64,000 bases of DNA from Lepas anatifera (lineage: Eukaryota; Arthropoda; Thecostraca; Lepadidae). Where the stretch lies: the NCBI GenBank assembly GCA_034440635.1, contig JAOTON010002241.1, positions 434,001 through 498,000 of the forward strand. The letters are read 5' to 3'. The stretch's first letter is position 1; each line of letters starts with the position of its first letter. This document shows positions 9,591 through 21,260 of the stretch, piece after piece. A program made the translations under genes and the position numbers. Under the pieces are notes generated by a model that saw only the letters and a program-made list of their open reading frames with translations, was not told the DNA's origin and did no database searches.

Positions 9591-11470
9591 GTCTCCTGTC
9601 ATCCAACCGGGCCCTCTGTGATCCACCCGGGCCCCCTGTGGACTGCAGCCGGGCCCCCTGTAATCCACCCGGGCCCCCTGTGACTGCAACCGGGCCCCTC
9701 TTTGATCCACCCGCACCCCTGTGACTGCAACCGGGCCCCTGTGATCCACCCGGGCCCCTGTGACTGCAACCGGGCCCCCTGTCATCCACCCGGGCCCCCT
9801 GTGAGTACAACCGGACCCCCTATCATCCACCCGGACCCCCTGTGACTGGGATCGGGCCATCTGTTATCAACCCGGGCCCCCTTTAATTACAATCGGGCAC
9901 CCTATGATTCACCTGGGCCCCCTGTGACTGCAACCGGGCCATTTATGATCCACCCGGGCCCCCTGTGACTGAAACCGGGCCCCCTGTCATCCACCCGGGC
10001 CCCCTGCGACTGTAAATGGGCTATCTGTGATCCACCCGGGGCCCCTGTGACTGCAACCGGGCCCCCTATGATCCACCCAGGCCCCCTGTGACTGCAACAG
10101 GGCCCCATGTGATCCACCCGGGCCCCTTGTAATTACAACCGGGCCCCCTATGATCCAACCGGGCCCCCTGTGACTGCAACCGGGCCCCCTGTGATACACC
10201 CGGGCCCCCTGTGACTACAACTGGGCCATCTGTGATCCACCCGGGGCCCCTGTGACTGCAACCAGGCACTCTGTGACTGCAACCGGGCCCCCTTTGATCC
10301 ACCCGGGCCCCCTGTGACTGCAATCGGGCCCCTTGTAATTACAACCGGGCCCCCTATGATCCAACCGGGCCCCCTATGATCCAACCGGGCCCCCTGTGAC
10401 TGCAACCGGGCCCCCTGTGATACACCCGGGCCCCCTGTGACTACAACTGGGCCATCTGTGATCCACCCGGGGCCCCTGTGACTGCAACCAGGCACTCTGT
10501 GACTGCAACCGGGCCCCCTTTGATCCACCCGGGCCCCCTGTGACTGCAATGGGGCCCCCTGTAATCCACCTGGGGCCCCCTGTGATCCACCCGGGGCCCC
10601 TGTGACTGCAACCAGGCACTCTGTGACTGCAACCGGGCCCCCTTTGATCCACCCGGGCCCCCTGTGACTGCAATCGGGCCCCCTGTAATCCACCTGGGGC
10701 CCCATGTGATCCATCCTGGGCCCCTGTGATCCACACGGGCCCTCTTTGACTGCAACCAGGCCCCCTGAGATCCACCCGGGCCCCTGTGACTGCAAACGGA
10801 TTCCCTGTGGTTCAACCGGCCCACCTGTGACTGAAACCGGGCCCCTGTCATCCACCCGTAACCGGGCCCCCTGTGACTGCAACTGGGCCATCTGTGATCC
10901 ACCCGGGGCCCCTGTGACTGCAACCGGGCCCCCTATGATTCACTCAGGCCCCTGTGACTGCGACCGGGCCCCCTGTGATCCACCCGGGCCCCCTGTGACT
11001 GCAACCGGACCCCCTGTGATTACAACCAGGTCAGTTAAGATCCACCCGGGCCATCTGTGATCCACCCGGGTCCCCTGTGACTGCAACCGGGCCCTCTGTG
11101 AGCCACCCGGGCCCCTGTGACTGCAAACCGGGCCCCCTGTGACTGCAAGCGTGCCATCTATGATCCACCCGGGCCCCCTGTGACTGAAACCGGGCCCCCT
11201 GTAATCCACTCGGGCCCCCTGTGACTGCAACCTGGCCCCATGTGATCCACCCGGGCCCCCTGTAATTACAACCGGGCCCCCTATGATCCACCCGGCCCCC
11301 TGTTATCCACCCGGGCCCCTGTGACTGCAACCGGGCCCTCTGTGATCCGCCCGAGCCCCTGTCACCGCAACCGGGCGCCTGTGATCCACCCGGTCCCCCT
11401 GTGACTGCAACCGGGACCTGTGACTGCAACCGGGACCTGTGACTGCAACCGGGCTCCCTGTGGTCCAGGA
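9590..11470 (+). repeat. 21-bp minisatellite array (GGGCCCC unit)
   Basis: The basic unit is CCGGGCCCCCTGTG followed by either ACTGCAA or ATCCACC. The two types alternate to give a 42-bp dimer. Larger duplications are visible: the block containing gtgatacacccgggcccc...ggcactctg recurs with about a 226-bp offset (10195 and 10417). The unit length is a multiple of three and rarely contains stops, which creates long artificial frames on both strands. The composition should form strong hairpins (CCCGGGCCCC). Confidence 0.92.
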
Positions 11471-11699
11471 GACGCGGGTCCTCTAATATCACGGACGGGC
11501 CGTTGCCATGAGTGCGGGGCCCCGTGGTCTATCTGGGCTTGCTGTGGCTGCGGTCGGGCTCCCTGGCATGCTTGCTTGGGGGCGGTCCCCTTTAGGGCCA
11601 CCCATAATCGCTGTGTCCGCAAACGGGCCCCGAACGATATTCTCAGACCCATTTTGACTGCATCCGGGGCCCTATTTCTGGCAGTCTCGGGACGTTTTT

Positions 11700-11995
11700 G
11701 GTTCCTCTGTGACTGTAACCGGGCTCCTTGTATTCTGCCTTGGCCACTTTTAGTCTGCCCGGGGCCTTTGTAGGTGGTCTGGGCTTTTTGTAGTGTGCCT
11801 GGGTCCTGTGTGGTCCGCCCGGGCCCCTGTGGTCTGCCTACGCCCCTTGTGGGCGGTCTGGGCTCCTTTTAGTCTGTCCGGGCCTTCTGTGGTCTGCTCG
11901 GACCCCCTGTGGTCTACCCAGCCCCCTGCGGTCTGCCCGGCCCCTTGCAATTTGCCCGGGCTCCTATGGTTTGTCCGTGTCCCTGTGGTCTGCAA
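11700..11995 (+). repeat. Diverged GGGCCCC array (tggtctgcccggg variant)
   Basis: About a dozen degenerate units of 20-27 bp read gtggtctgcccgggcccct. They are clearly related to the 21-bp array but carry TGGTCTGCC instead of TGATCCACC. The same variant recurs at 14795-14845 and 15112-15620. Confidence 0.8.
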
Positions 11996-12005
11996 GAAAC
12001 CACAG

Positions 12006-12174
12006 CACTAGTGGATCCAGGGGGGTAATGGTAAAATCGGGGGATTTGTTGCCCTCCCCAAATCCCCCGATTTTACTGATTTTTTACGGATTTTCTTCAA
12101 ACAAAAACCTTATGTTTTTCACGATTTGGGGCCCCGTTGCCCCCTCCCCCACCATCGGCCTGAATCCGCCCCTG
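12006..12174. mobile_element. Short hAT-like element nested in giant element 2
   Basis: The ends are CACTAGTGGATCCAGG and, inverted, CAGGGGCGGATTCAGG. The interior contains an inverted pair, taaaatcgggggattt / aaatcccccgatttta, at about 12030-12077. I see no convincing 8-bp duplication, so the boundaries are inferred from TIR similarity only. Confidence 0.5.
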
Positions 12175-12486
12175 ATTCCACTCCTCCCACTTCGCTGTAT
12201 TCGGGAACCCATGCTATAATTTCAGGCTCCCTCTGGGCTACCCAGGCCTCCTCTGGCTCTAGCCGGGCTCCTTGTCTTGCTTACGACCCCCGTAGTTCAC
12301 CACCCCCGCCCCCCACCGTACGCAGCCGGGCCCCTTCCGATAAGTACTGGTTTAATAAATTGATATGTTTGTTATTTTGGCATCTCTCCGCCGGCACTAC
12401 TTTTCTTCATTGATATATTTATAGGCATTTTGTCAGAAATGTGCATAAAGTTTTCCATTTTTGTTTGTTCTAATGGAATTTTAAAT
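12175..12486. other. Interior of giant element 2, nothing specific
   Basis: A few isolated GGGCTCC/GGGCCCC motifs occur to about 12340, then A/T-rich sequence. No gene is seen. Confidence 0.4.
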
Positions 12487-12519
12487 ACAGACAAATTTAG
12501 GTCTCTTAAATTTGTCTGT
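12487..12519. repeat. 13-bp-arm perfect hairpin
   Basis: ACAGACAAATTTA at 12487-12499 is the exact reverse complement of TAAATTTGTCTGT at 12507-12519, with a 7-nt loop. No U tract or coding context suggests a terminator. It may be the remnant of a small foldback element. Confidence 0.7.
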
Positions 12520-12990
12520 CAAAAAGTGTACCATGTCTTGTCGACAAATCTGGGTCAAATAATGTGCGTCCACCGGCGAATGGTAGCCTCTTAATTTCCC
12601 GGACTTGTCAGCGTAGCGCGAAGGAAGCTAAGGCATGCTCCTGGCTCTCTTGTCGCATTCGCCGAGGCGAATGATTTGCACAAAGTTTGCCTTGAACAGT
12701 AAAATTGGCATGCTTATGATTCAATCGGCTTGTGTCTACTCTGGAAAAGTTTTGTCCGTTCGGGCCCCTTTTGCAGAGATGCAGAAAGTATGCTGGCTGT
12801 CACAAACTCAATCCGACGTATGCCTCCTCTGTCACACAGAGCTGGAAATAATAATTGTATACTTGAATACTATTTCCAACATGCTGAATTTCCTCTACCT
12901 GTCCCTTAATTTTTTGCAGCAGACACGGTTTTAGCACCAAACCATTACAGCATGAAAGTAGTAAACTGAGTTTTCATTTATAGATCATGT
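12520..12990. other. Interior of giant element 2, nothing recognised
   Basis: The frames here give no recognisable protein. Confidence 0.4.
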
Positions 12991-13265
12991 TTTTGTTTTT
13001 GGAAGGAAAATTTCCAATTGTGGGTCATTTTTCCAGTATTGGGGTCGTAACTATTATTGGCAACTCTGACTGCAGTTTCCCCCAATGACATGCATTTCCT
13101 TTTTGAAGAAGTTTCCATTTTTGGAAGGAGTGTTTCCAATTATGGTACTTTTCCACATGATTACATGTAGCAATTATCATGAAAATAGTCATTATTGGGA
13201 ACATAGCTATTAATGGGAGGGTACATGTGCACACAATTGGGAACCCTAACCATAGCTTCCCCCCC
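12991..13265 (+). repeat. Imperfect tandem duplication, about 120-bp unit
   Basis: Two diverged copies share the order tttggaaggaaa/g..tttccaatt..tgg...tattggg...aact/acat...ccccca. They begin near 12997 and 13115. No function is recognised. Confidence 0.5.
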
Positions 13266-14790
13266 CCCCACTAAACTTCTATCTCACATATCAACAAAAG
13301 GGAAAAATGTCAATGTCAACATAGGATTTGAATCTACCTAAAATGTGTTGGTAAAGTGGACCTTAGGTAGCATTTTTATAAACACATCAAATGCTTAAAA
13401 TTTGCATCCCACTCACGATCATCACCTGCCTGGTCATTCCTTTTTGCAGTAAAAACTCTGAGGCAACTAGCCTGCATAGATGTAAAGTTATGTCTATTGC
13501 CCTAATAGGTACAGAGGTATTGGAATTCACATACCAAAGAAAGATCCAGTGTAGTCAAAATCCTGCTTTAACTCCATGCAGTTCAGGTCCTGTGCGTTGC
13601 TTACCACCACTGGTAGTAAGCAACACACCCCAACCAGCGTTTTTCGAAGTCTATTTCTTTCTGAGATTTGCTGTGATTTTCTGAGATAAGAAGGGGGTCT
13701 ACTCGGCCCCCTCCAGTGCACGTTAGTCCCAGGCTCCTCTCCAGTGTTGGTGTTAACACTTTGTGGAGGACTGCATTAGCGCACATTTGCTATCTGTACA
13801 ATATTGATATGATAATTTGATCATGAAAACTCACCTGAATCACTGTTGTTGCCAGCCTGTTGCTGGCGCCAACTCTCCCAACTTCCTCCACCTCAAAATC
13901 TATCTAACCAATCTAGGGCACAAATAAACTAAGGCACAAGCAGGCTAAGGAATGAAAAACCAAGCTTGATATGGGAAAGTGCATCAGTCTTACAATAGCC
14001 TACATTCATCTTAGATTAGCCATGGGCAGCAATATTTATTCTAGCTAGTTTTAGCCTGCACTTATCTTAAATATACCTAATGAATATGCCCTCAAAATAA
14101 GTGGCTTCCCGCCTGTTTAAATTTTTGGCAGGCTCTACATCACATAAACATTTCTAACTTGTCTTGTCGCTGTTGCGCAGTTTAAGTAGAATTGCTGCCC
14201 TGCTATGTTTATTTTCTCACTCACTTAGTACTTTTATTAGTAGCTTTTAGGCGTACTTAATACTAAATTCGAAGAAATAGGGCCAATAAATCGAAGACAC
14301 TCAAACTGTAAATATGATTTAACCTGAAAAAATGGACAGAGAAGTACTTGATAAAGTATCTGCGTTATCGTTAATGCCTTAAACATGCCCACAATCGTGT
14401 ATTTCTTGAAAAAATTGACTGTCACATTTCCGGTATCTAGGCGACAACTTTCTGCAAACTACTAACAATCAGCCCCATTGGGCTGCATGTTAAAATCTGG
14501 CAACTGTGACAGCGGTTTGCGGGTTTTCTGCAGCGGGGGTCCCTCGTTTTAGTAGAAACTGAACACAGTACCAATATTGTATTACTAATGGTACGCTGTG
14601 CAATTGAAGAACAGAGCCGCTAAGTTAAAATATTCCCTACACGCTTCATTCTCTATTTCGAAAATATGGGGTTTTATCTTGAGCCATACAGTCTCAGGAT
14701 CGCTATTTTGTCACAATTATGCACCTTAATTTTCGTAAATGTGTCACAAACTCCGGTAGCCGAATTGGCAAGTTTCTGCACCTCTGCCCT
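13266..14790. other. Interior of giant element 2, A/T-rich, nothing recognised
   Basis: There is no array, TIR or coding signature here. A short homopolymer C run lies at 13260-13270. Confidence 0.4.
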
Positions 14791-14794
14791 TTTG

Positions 14795-15226
14795 TCTGCG
14801 CGGGCCCTCTGTGGTTTGCCCGGGCCCCTCCCAGTCTGCAAAGTATGGCACTTTTGGCGAGATCTTGTGGTGCGGACACCCTTCAGGTGGTTCGAACTTT
14901 GGAGCAAACAAATGCCCACTTTTGCTGTATGGCGCGAGGGAGCTCAAATCAAACACCCACAGAGGTCTGAGAAGGGAGAAACTGGTAAAAACATCGAAAT
15001 TTCCGGGTCAGTGAAATTTCTCACCAATGCTTGGTGTGAATTTTAGGCTGCTGGTGGTGCGAAAAATCTACAAGGCTGGTGCGGACTCGTCGGGTCTGCT
15101 GCCATACTTTCCAGACTGGGGCCCCTCTGTGGTTAGCCCGGCCCCTGTGTTCTGCTCGGTTCCCTGTGGTCTGCCCGGGTCCTTTCATCTGTCCAGGCCC
15201 CGTGTGGTCTGCCCGGGCCCGCTGCC
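14795..15226 (+). repeat. Scattered GGGCCCC units
   Basis: Units of the tggtctgcccgggcc variant lie at 14800-14840 and, more densely, from 15112 to 15226. Intervening unique sequence at 14850-15100 shows nothing recognisable. Confidence 0.6.
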
Positions 15227-15493
15227 CAGCCAGCAATTCCGACCGGGCCCAGAGCGGGCTGGGCCGGGCCCTGCCCGAGCCCTAAGACTCATAGCTGAGC
15301 CACATAGACTCGGGCTGAGCCCGACATTAGGTCGGGGGATGACAACTTGCCCGAGCGGTAGAGCCCGGTCTTGCTTGACCATGGGCTCTGCCCAGGCGCA
15401 GCGGAGCCGGACCTGGGCTGAGCCCATGTACGCGGGCTCTGCCCAGTCAAAGCCCAGCATATATCTGGCAGAGTCCAGCCAAATTGCTGGCTG
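15227..15493. mobile_element. Possible GC-rich insertion with CAGCCAGCAATT ends
   Basis: CAGCCAGCAATT at 15227-15238 and its reverse complement AATTGCTGGCTG at 15482-15493 bracket a segment whose GC-rich repeats (ctgggctgagcccatgtacgcgggctctgccc) differ from the surrounding array. No target duplication is detectable, so insertion is inferred. Confidence 0.45.
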
Positions 15494-15620
15494 TGTGTGG
15501 TCTGCTCGGGCCCCTTGTGGGCATACCGGCGTCCTATGGCTTTCTGGGTTCCTGTGGTCTGCCCGGCCCCTTTGGTGTACTCAGGCCCTCTGTGGTCTGT
15601 CTGGGCCACTTGTGGTCTAA
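15494..15620 (+). repeat. GGGCCCC array, tggtctg variant, continued
   Basis: Units of gtggtctgctcgggcccctt type continue on the far side of the 15227-15493 insertion. Confidence 0.7.
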
Positions 15621-16813
15621 GAATATAGTGCAGAAACTGAAGCTGTTGTGTTAGTCGCGTATTTGCAGGAGTCCCTTATTTGTTAGCAGTTTCGTGCCCA
15701 AGATGGTGTATCCGTGCTCCCTGTTGCCGAAACCGGCCCCCTGCCATGCTTGCGGGCCCCCTGTGGTTTTCCCGGGCAACGTGCGGCCGGTCCCATGCCT
15801 CCTGGAACATTCGGGGAAAATGATGGGGCGTGAAAATGTCAGGCCCCCCATTCCTTTTGTACTGATCCTATATGAGGATTGTAAAGGGAAATAGGCAGTA
15901 CCACCTATTCATAGTACCCCTTGACCTGTACCCAGTGTTGTAAAATGTCATGAACTGGCAAGGTGAATGGATCAGAAAAAGGTGTCTTGATCATGTAAAA
16001 TAAATATCAGTAGGTTCGATTTCCCCGCTGATAAAGGAATTTCGTACTTCGATCTCTACCTTTCATTTGTATCAAATTATTCGCGATAATGCGATTTTGT
16101 TCCAGGTGTGAATGTTAAAATGGTTGGACAGTATAAACATAAGTCGGGTGCACAAAAGCGTAAAACAAAGAACATTCAATACCGAGGGGCTGCTCTGGCA
16201 AAACTACCCAAACTTTGTTCTTTTTTCAGGTAACCTATGAATCTAGAATCGTCTTGATCGTCCCGATCATATTTGCATTTAATCTCTAGCAACGTACGCG
16301 TCCACTTAAAGTAGTTCATATCACTACTATTTTTGGTACTTTGCAAGCTACGTTCATTTATCGACCGCAAAAATTAGAACCCCAATTTAAAACTAACTCG
16401 GAAAAGTGCAATGTGTATAGTTTCCAGCAAAACGGTAAGGTTGTAATTCCAATCCTTCTTTTCCTGATCATTGCCTTCCTCGGCCAGGCCACCAGCTGAA
16501 TCCCGTTTGCTAAAAGACCCTCCAGCACCCATCCCTCCTGCGTCGTCCGGGGCTGATCCCGTTGTACCTCCGGAGGAGAGCTTCCCGCGTGGACGACAAA
16601 AACGGTAAGTAGACACCTACTTGTCCAATATCCTTACATAGTTTGGCAGCTCGTTCAAAAGATTGGGTCTTCTGTCTACTTTTTAGGCTAAATAGTGCAA
16701 ATCAGGAACAGTGACGAATAGCGCGCTAAAAATTGTTATTTAACCTTTGCAGTCAGTTTTCGACAACAAACGGTCGAAAATACGTTTTTTTCGGTCACAT
16801 TTTCATTAAAAAA
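15621..16813. other. Right interior of giant element 2
   Basis: This is mostly unique A/T-rich sequence with a few GGCCCCC motifs at 15740-15850. No gene is recognised. Confidence 0.4.
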
Positions 16814-16880
16814 TACGGGCCCCCATCATGTACGGGCCCCCCATCATGTACGGGCCCCCATCATGTACGGGCCCCCTTTC
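16814..16880 (+). repeat. Right subterminal repeat of giant element 2
   Basis: Three units of TACGGGCCCCCATCATG and a fourth, partial unit (about 17-18 bp each) lie 43 bp inside the right end. They mirror the GGGCCCC-rich left subterminal region. Confidence 0.8.
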
Positions 16881-16931
16881 GAGCCGGGTGCCCCCCAATC
16901 GAAAACATAAAGTTGCGCCCCTGTGCCGTGG

Positions 16932-17005
16932 GTTCAAATCCCTGCGATTTCCCTGAATAGGCATTCCTGTAATACCTCGCAACCAAGGTGGATCAATTGT
17001 GACAA
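16932..17005 (+). repeat. 3' part of the split tRNA-like SINE head
   Basis: The GTTCAAATCC box B and the string tttccctgaataggcattcc match the post-head region of the SINE at 20250 (ttccctgaacaggg). This is the continuation of 9241-9287 across the giant insertion. The SINE body beyond is not recognisable. Confidence 0.5.
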
Positions 17006-19199
17006 TGCCATACATATATGGCCTTATAAATTTGTGCACAGTTAAAATGAAACAGTTATTTGGCATGAGTGTTAACCCTCGAACTTATTGATTTCACCAT
17101 CTTGGCCCACACAAGGGCGGGGATTGAGTGAAAGAGCTGTCGCCAACCTCTCCTACATGATTAATACCTAATTAACATAGAGCTTTGCGGCAAAAACCGC
17201 TTATTCCTTGTCAGGAGAAGTCAAGAATGATGTCGATCTGCATTACCTTAGGTCGTCAGATCACTTTCCAGGGAAGGTACAATGAACATATTTTAGCTTT
17301 TCACCGCCAATTTCTCCGCTATTGAACAAAATATATTATAAATAATCACGTATAGCGTAATAGTGTAGCCATCAGAATGATCAGATACATATGCACTTTG
17401 ATTTATACTTCTACCGCGCAGCTATGTGGGTCATGAAGGTGGCACGTGGTGCGAGGTTAAAGACAACGTATGAAAGTCAAATGTCTAGTTTCCGTAGTTG
17501 TTGAGTGGTTAATAGTGAACTCTACAACTAAGGTTTAATAGTGAAGTCATATGATGTTTGCCATGATATTAACTAGTCTCTGCTGAGAGACCCCTATCAT
17601 TGACCATCTGAACTATTTTAGCACATATCTAGTGGGTCTTAGTTCATGTGTTTCACCATTTTCATCTAGAAACAGCCTTCCTCAAAGACACTAATTTACC
17701 AACAGTTACTGCAAGAGGCACCCGTGACGTTATTACTTCCATCAGCTATCACAAACAGAGTATCATCTTGTTCGTGCATCAGTAATTCAGACAAGGGAGA
17801 GCCCATCCAAATGCTGGCAAGGCGCGCCCCTCATAGCCGCTACATCTATATTCACTTTGCGATTTCCCAAGCTACCAGCGGAGGCGTATTATCCACGTGT
17901 AATGGAGTACTAGGTCCATTGGGAGGTCTGTCGGCACATAGACAGATGAGGCTTGCCGGTTCCGGCCCCCACGTGTGCTGGACGTATATCATAAGGAGGC
18001 TTCCGTCCGCAGGGTATCATCGATCCCCTGTTCGCGGAGAAAACATCGATGTCATAACAAGCTATGCGATAGCTCTGTCGAAAATTACTGTGATTGGGCG
18101 GCTGTCTGCAGCATCAAGTTGCACAAAATGTAATGATGAAATACTTCTGAAAAGATGACCATTACATTAGGCCAAGTTGATCATACACACAATCTTGAAT
18201 TTTCTAAATGGCTGTAGGATTTTGGATGATGATTGGAGTTTTAAGGCACGTCAGCTGCTAAGGTTATATGTGGGGCTTTAGGGTTTTGATTGTCTACAGT
18301 AGTGCGTTTGAAAAGGCAAATTTTATTCTCCAAATCCAATATTCCAGCCAGGTGGACTTACGGTTGAAAACCTACATCCTCAGGAGTTTTACCTCGCCGG
18401 CCAGAAGATATGCTGAAATCATAATATTTGACCTGCCTAAGATCATTAAATGTAAAATATTTTTTATATCTCTGATACCATTCTTGAACAGTTGAACCCC
18501 AGCTCGCTCGGCCAACGGTCTTCGTGTGTTGACATATATAATGGTTGTATCTGCGGCACTGCCAGCTGCTGGGCTTCATCTGGGTCAAGTCAGGCCTCTA
18601 CGTCACGGCAACGGCTCCGTCGTTGTCACAGTCTCACGCCAATCAGTTGATGCATATGTTTAGGTTGAAATATCTTAGAAAAGCATAATAAAATTGTCAT
18701 CACATAATTAAATTGATTTGAAATAAAACAAACGTTATCCAAATGTCCAGTCGCGCAGCAAAATAAAACCAACATGGACCTGGCAAGATCTCGCGAAGGA
18801 GAGAGTCAGCTTCTACACCGGGCCCGGGAGAAGAAAACACGTTTTTGGGCATTCTACCCCCAATAGCCTGATTAATTTATATTTGTGGAGGGCTGGTGAT
18901 AACTGTGATGATCCAGGAGTAGATTTTTTTAACTTGTATGACATGTTAAATCTGAAAAAGGAAAAATTGCACATCAAAAATATTTTGTTTGAATTCGATG
19001 CATATCAACGTTGGAATTAGCAGGTTATTTTGAACTCATTGTTGACGGGCTAGGCAGAGCTCGTAAAATAATATGCAGCCACAAGGCCAGTTGGCTGACC
19101 GTTTGCTGCAAAGTTTTTATGGCAGCGACTTGGGTGTCATTAGGAATCCCCTTCAACGATCAAATAAAACCGAAGAACTTGAAAAAAATCATTGAAGAT
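17006..19199. other. Unique sequence without recognised genes
   Basis: A 144-residue frame (17724-18158, plus) and shorter ones show no recognisable domain, no codon-like periodicity I can defend and no splice context. I regard it as non-coding. Confidence 0.4.
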
Positions 19200-19790
19200 A
19201 TTCTGAAGTCTCGGTGAGGTCCCTGTATAGATCTAGCTGGTACCAGCCAGGACCAATATCAGGTTTCGGCGTTGGGACGCCGGGACTCAAAGTAGAGACC
19301 CTAGTTCTGAGCGTTGAAGCTGACTGAGAGAGTCTGGAACTGGCGAGGAAGAAAGATGTCCAGCTCTGATCCATCCTGGCCTTCTGCCTGATCACCTTCA
19401 CGGCAAGGCTCCGATCCTAGTCTTTGGAAGCCAGGACAGCGGCCAGCTGGAGCTAGGGTCAGAAAACTAGCAGCTCCTGATCACGCACGATTCACCGCCT
19501 CACTCACCTCAGCTGTGAGTTCTTCTGGACCAGCTGAGCTTGGTTCAACCTGTGCCTTGACATGTCCACTCCCCTGCGCTCCCTCCGTCCACTATGTCCA
19601 CTAGCCTGCGTCAAACCACTGCTTTAAGTAGGTGACCACGATGAAAAGGCAGATCTGCCTGACGTTCTGCACGTCCTGCCCCACCTGACCGTGGTCTGTA
19701 GTCTGCAGGTACAGGAACCACTTAACTGTCATCCATCATCAGCTCAGCTTAGGGCCCGTTCAAGGATGTAAGTGTTTCAGGGAGCATCAT
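19200..19790 (-). pseudogene. Possible decayed coding remnant, family not recognised
   Basis: On the minus strand two stretches read like degraded protein: one containing YLQTTDHGQVGQDV followed by a hydrophobic LFIVVTYLKQWF segment (about 19620-19725), and one containing LAAVLASKD and SLAVKVIRQKARMDQSW (about 19330-19450). They are separated by stops and frame changes. The WF-ending hydrophobic segment is reminiscent of uncharacterised transposon proteins, but I cannot name a family. Chance open frames are an alternative. Confidence 0.2.
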
Positions 19791-19795
19791 GTTCT

Positions 19796-20040
19796 ATAGG
19801 ATGTGAGGATATAGCCGGGGAGAAGGTCTATATCTGTTCCAGCATGCGAGGACATAGCCGGGGAGAAGGCTGAGTAGTGCGACTCGCGAGTCGTCGGAGT
19901 TTAACTCAAATTCTGACTCGTCGACTCTGAGTTGAGTTGATTTGAGTCGAAAAATAGGCAGGTGAGTTGAGTTGAGTTGTGTCGGCTCACACCACATCAA
20001 TGAGTTGAGTTGAGTTGTGAAGACAGTAAGTTTTTTTCAG
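19796..20040 (+). repeat. Composite tandem repeat: 52-bp duplication plus GAGTT-rich satellite
   Basis: Two copies of gaggacatagccggggagaag (19805 and 19848 regions) precede a run of gagttgagttgatttgagtcg-type pentamer/decamer repeats. The same two components (gcatgcgaggacatagcc and gagttgagtt) recur at 25370-25515 in the opposite order. Confidence 0.75.
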
Positions 20041-20236
20041 TAAGTCAAATGAGTTCGCGAAAAAGTTGGCTCAACAGGTAAACATGATGTGAAGTAAAAG
20101 TGTTTGAATTTTCCTACCTTTTGCAAACCTCCTTTAACCTCCTTTGAATACCTTTTCCTCACGTTTTTCAATTGTTTCAATCAAAATCTTAATTTTGTCA
20201 ATATATAAATTTAATTCTATTGTTCAATGCTTATTT
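20041..20236. other. A/T-rich spacer
   Basis: Nothing is recognised. Confidence 0.4.
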
Positions 20237-20249
20237 TAAAGGCCCATCC

Positions 20250-20395
20250 CAGCCGACCCGGGTTCAAGGCCCGGCGGCTTCCCTGAACAGGGAACAAGCT
20301 GGCTCCCGAGAAACCCTTCCAACAGGGAAAGAGTTGGCGACGCCATATGACCCTGGCAGTTGGTGCGTCGATAAGCCCCAATAATAATTATTATT
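20250..20395 (+). repeat. tRNA-derived SINE with 13-bp target duplication
   Basis: It begins at box B (CCCGGGTTCAAGG), continues through ttccctgaacaggg, ctcccgagaaacccttccaac, ggcgacgccatatgaccctgg and cagttggtgcgtcgataagcccc, and ends in an (AAT)n-like tail. The duplication TAAAGGCCCATCC lies at 20237-20249 and 20396-20408. The 5' end is truncated just before box B. This copy defines the family body best. Confidence 0.9.
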
Positions 20396-20408
20396 AAAGG
20401 CCCATCCA

Positions 20409-21180
20409 GTCTGAAAAAATCCCTAGGCACAAATAAAACATGTTCTCAAAAAAACAACAGGCGCCTATCTCTGGCCTCGTCTTAAACATTTCAAGAGGTG
20501 GAACGGACTGCAAAATACATTTCAGATACCTCAAAAACTCCTCATCATCAATATGTAGTATTACTTCTTTTCAACCACCACTCACGGCAGGGCATTTCTT
20601 AAGGAAAAGTCAGTGGAGGGGGCATTCCTTGTGCTAGCCGTTGTACATACTGTCTTCAAGGGATCAAGTCCCCATTTTGATGGGGTTTAATAAAACTTAG
20701 ACGCGTTAATGGAAATAAAATGTTTCTCAATTTTTGTGTTATTCCATGTTTTTTCCAGATTATAGATGCTGCCCAGGCATGCCAAGTTTTTTTGGCGGAA
20801 AAGGTCAAACCGAGTTAGAAAAAGGGCGAAAGAGGGGCAAAATTTCATTTTCACTAAAATAGCCAAATGAATACCACAAAAGCGAGATTTGAGGCTAAAA
20901 CAACCTCTAGCGGTAGTCATAAGACCACGGAAAAAGCGGCTTGTATCACTATTTAAAACTGATTGTTGACAATTTGATATTGAGTTGATGCAATACTTTT
21001 TTAGCACACTACCTATTTAACACTAAGCTAGGGGTGCTCTTCTAATCCCGCGTGATCATCAAATGATTTTATCCTCATAACCAGATAATTTTTTAGCATC
21101 ATTAATCATCTTGGCCGTACCACCCTCGCTAAAATTTAATGTTTTCTCTCTTTTCCAACTATGCATTTTTTTCTCTTGAA
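20409..21180. other. No recognised feature
   Basis: Short frames on both strands have no recognisable homology. No repeat family is identified. Confidence 0.4.
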
Positions 21181-21260
21181 TAGTGGCGGATCTAGGATTT
21201 TGGTAAGTGGGGAGAGCGGAGCATCAGAGGGCGCACTTTGCCTTCAACTTTTAACCCAAA
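21181..21260 (+). mobile_element. Single left end of a hAT-like element
   Basis: TAGTGGCGGATCTAGGATTT and the following tggtaagtggggag match the left TIR of giant element 3 (CAGTGACGGATCTAGGATTT) and the right TIR of 31120-31977. No partner end was found downstream, so this is a fragment or a deleted copy. Confidence 0.5.

Larger units (their letters stand above)
9288..16923. mobile_element. Giant non-autonomous hAT-like element 2 (7.6 kb)
   Basis: The left end is CAGGGGCGCAAGTTTCC and the right end, reverse-complemented, is CAGGGGCGCAACTTTATG. The match extends into a following TTGGGGGGC block on both sides. A perfect 8-bp duplication TGCCGTGG flanks it at 9280-9287 and 16924-16931. Both ends carry repeated GGGCCCC(C) motifs just inside the TIR, which grade into long arrays (9590-11470, 11700-11995, 15112-15620). 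No transposase is present. The target is a tRNA-like SINE immediately 5' of box B. The superfamily assignment to hAT is inferred from CAG ends plus the 8-bp duplication. Confidence 0.88.

Noticed and set aside
9235..11770. Many overlapping frames of 70-250 residues in the GGGCCCC array
   Set aside because: They are produced by the 21-bp unit. The peptides are simple permutations of the repeat.
15227..15493. Confident transposon call for the CAGCCAGCAATT-ended segment
   Set aside because: The inverted ends are clear, but no target duplication is present and the interior resembles GC-rich array sequence, so it is kept only as a possibility.
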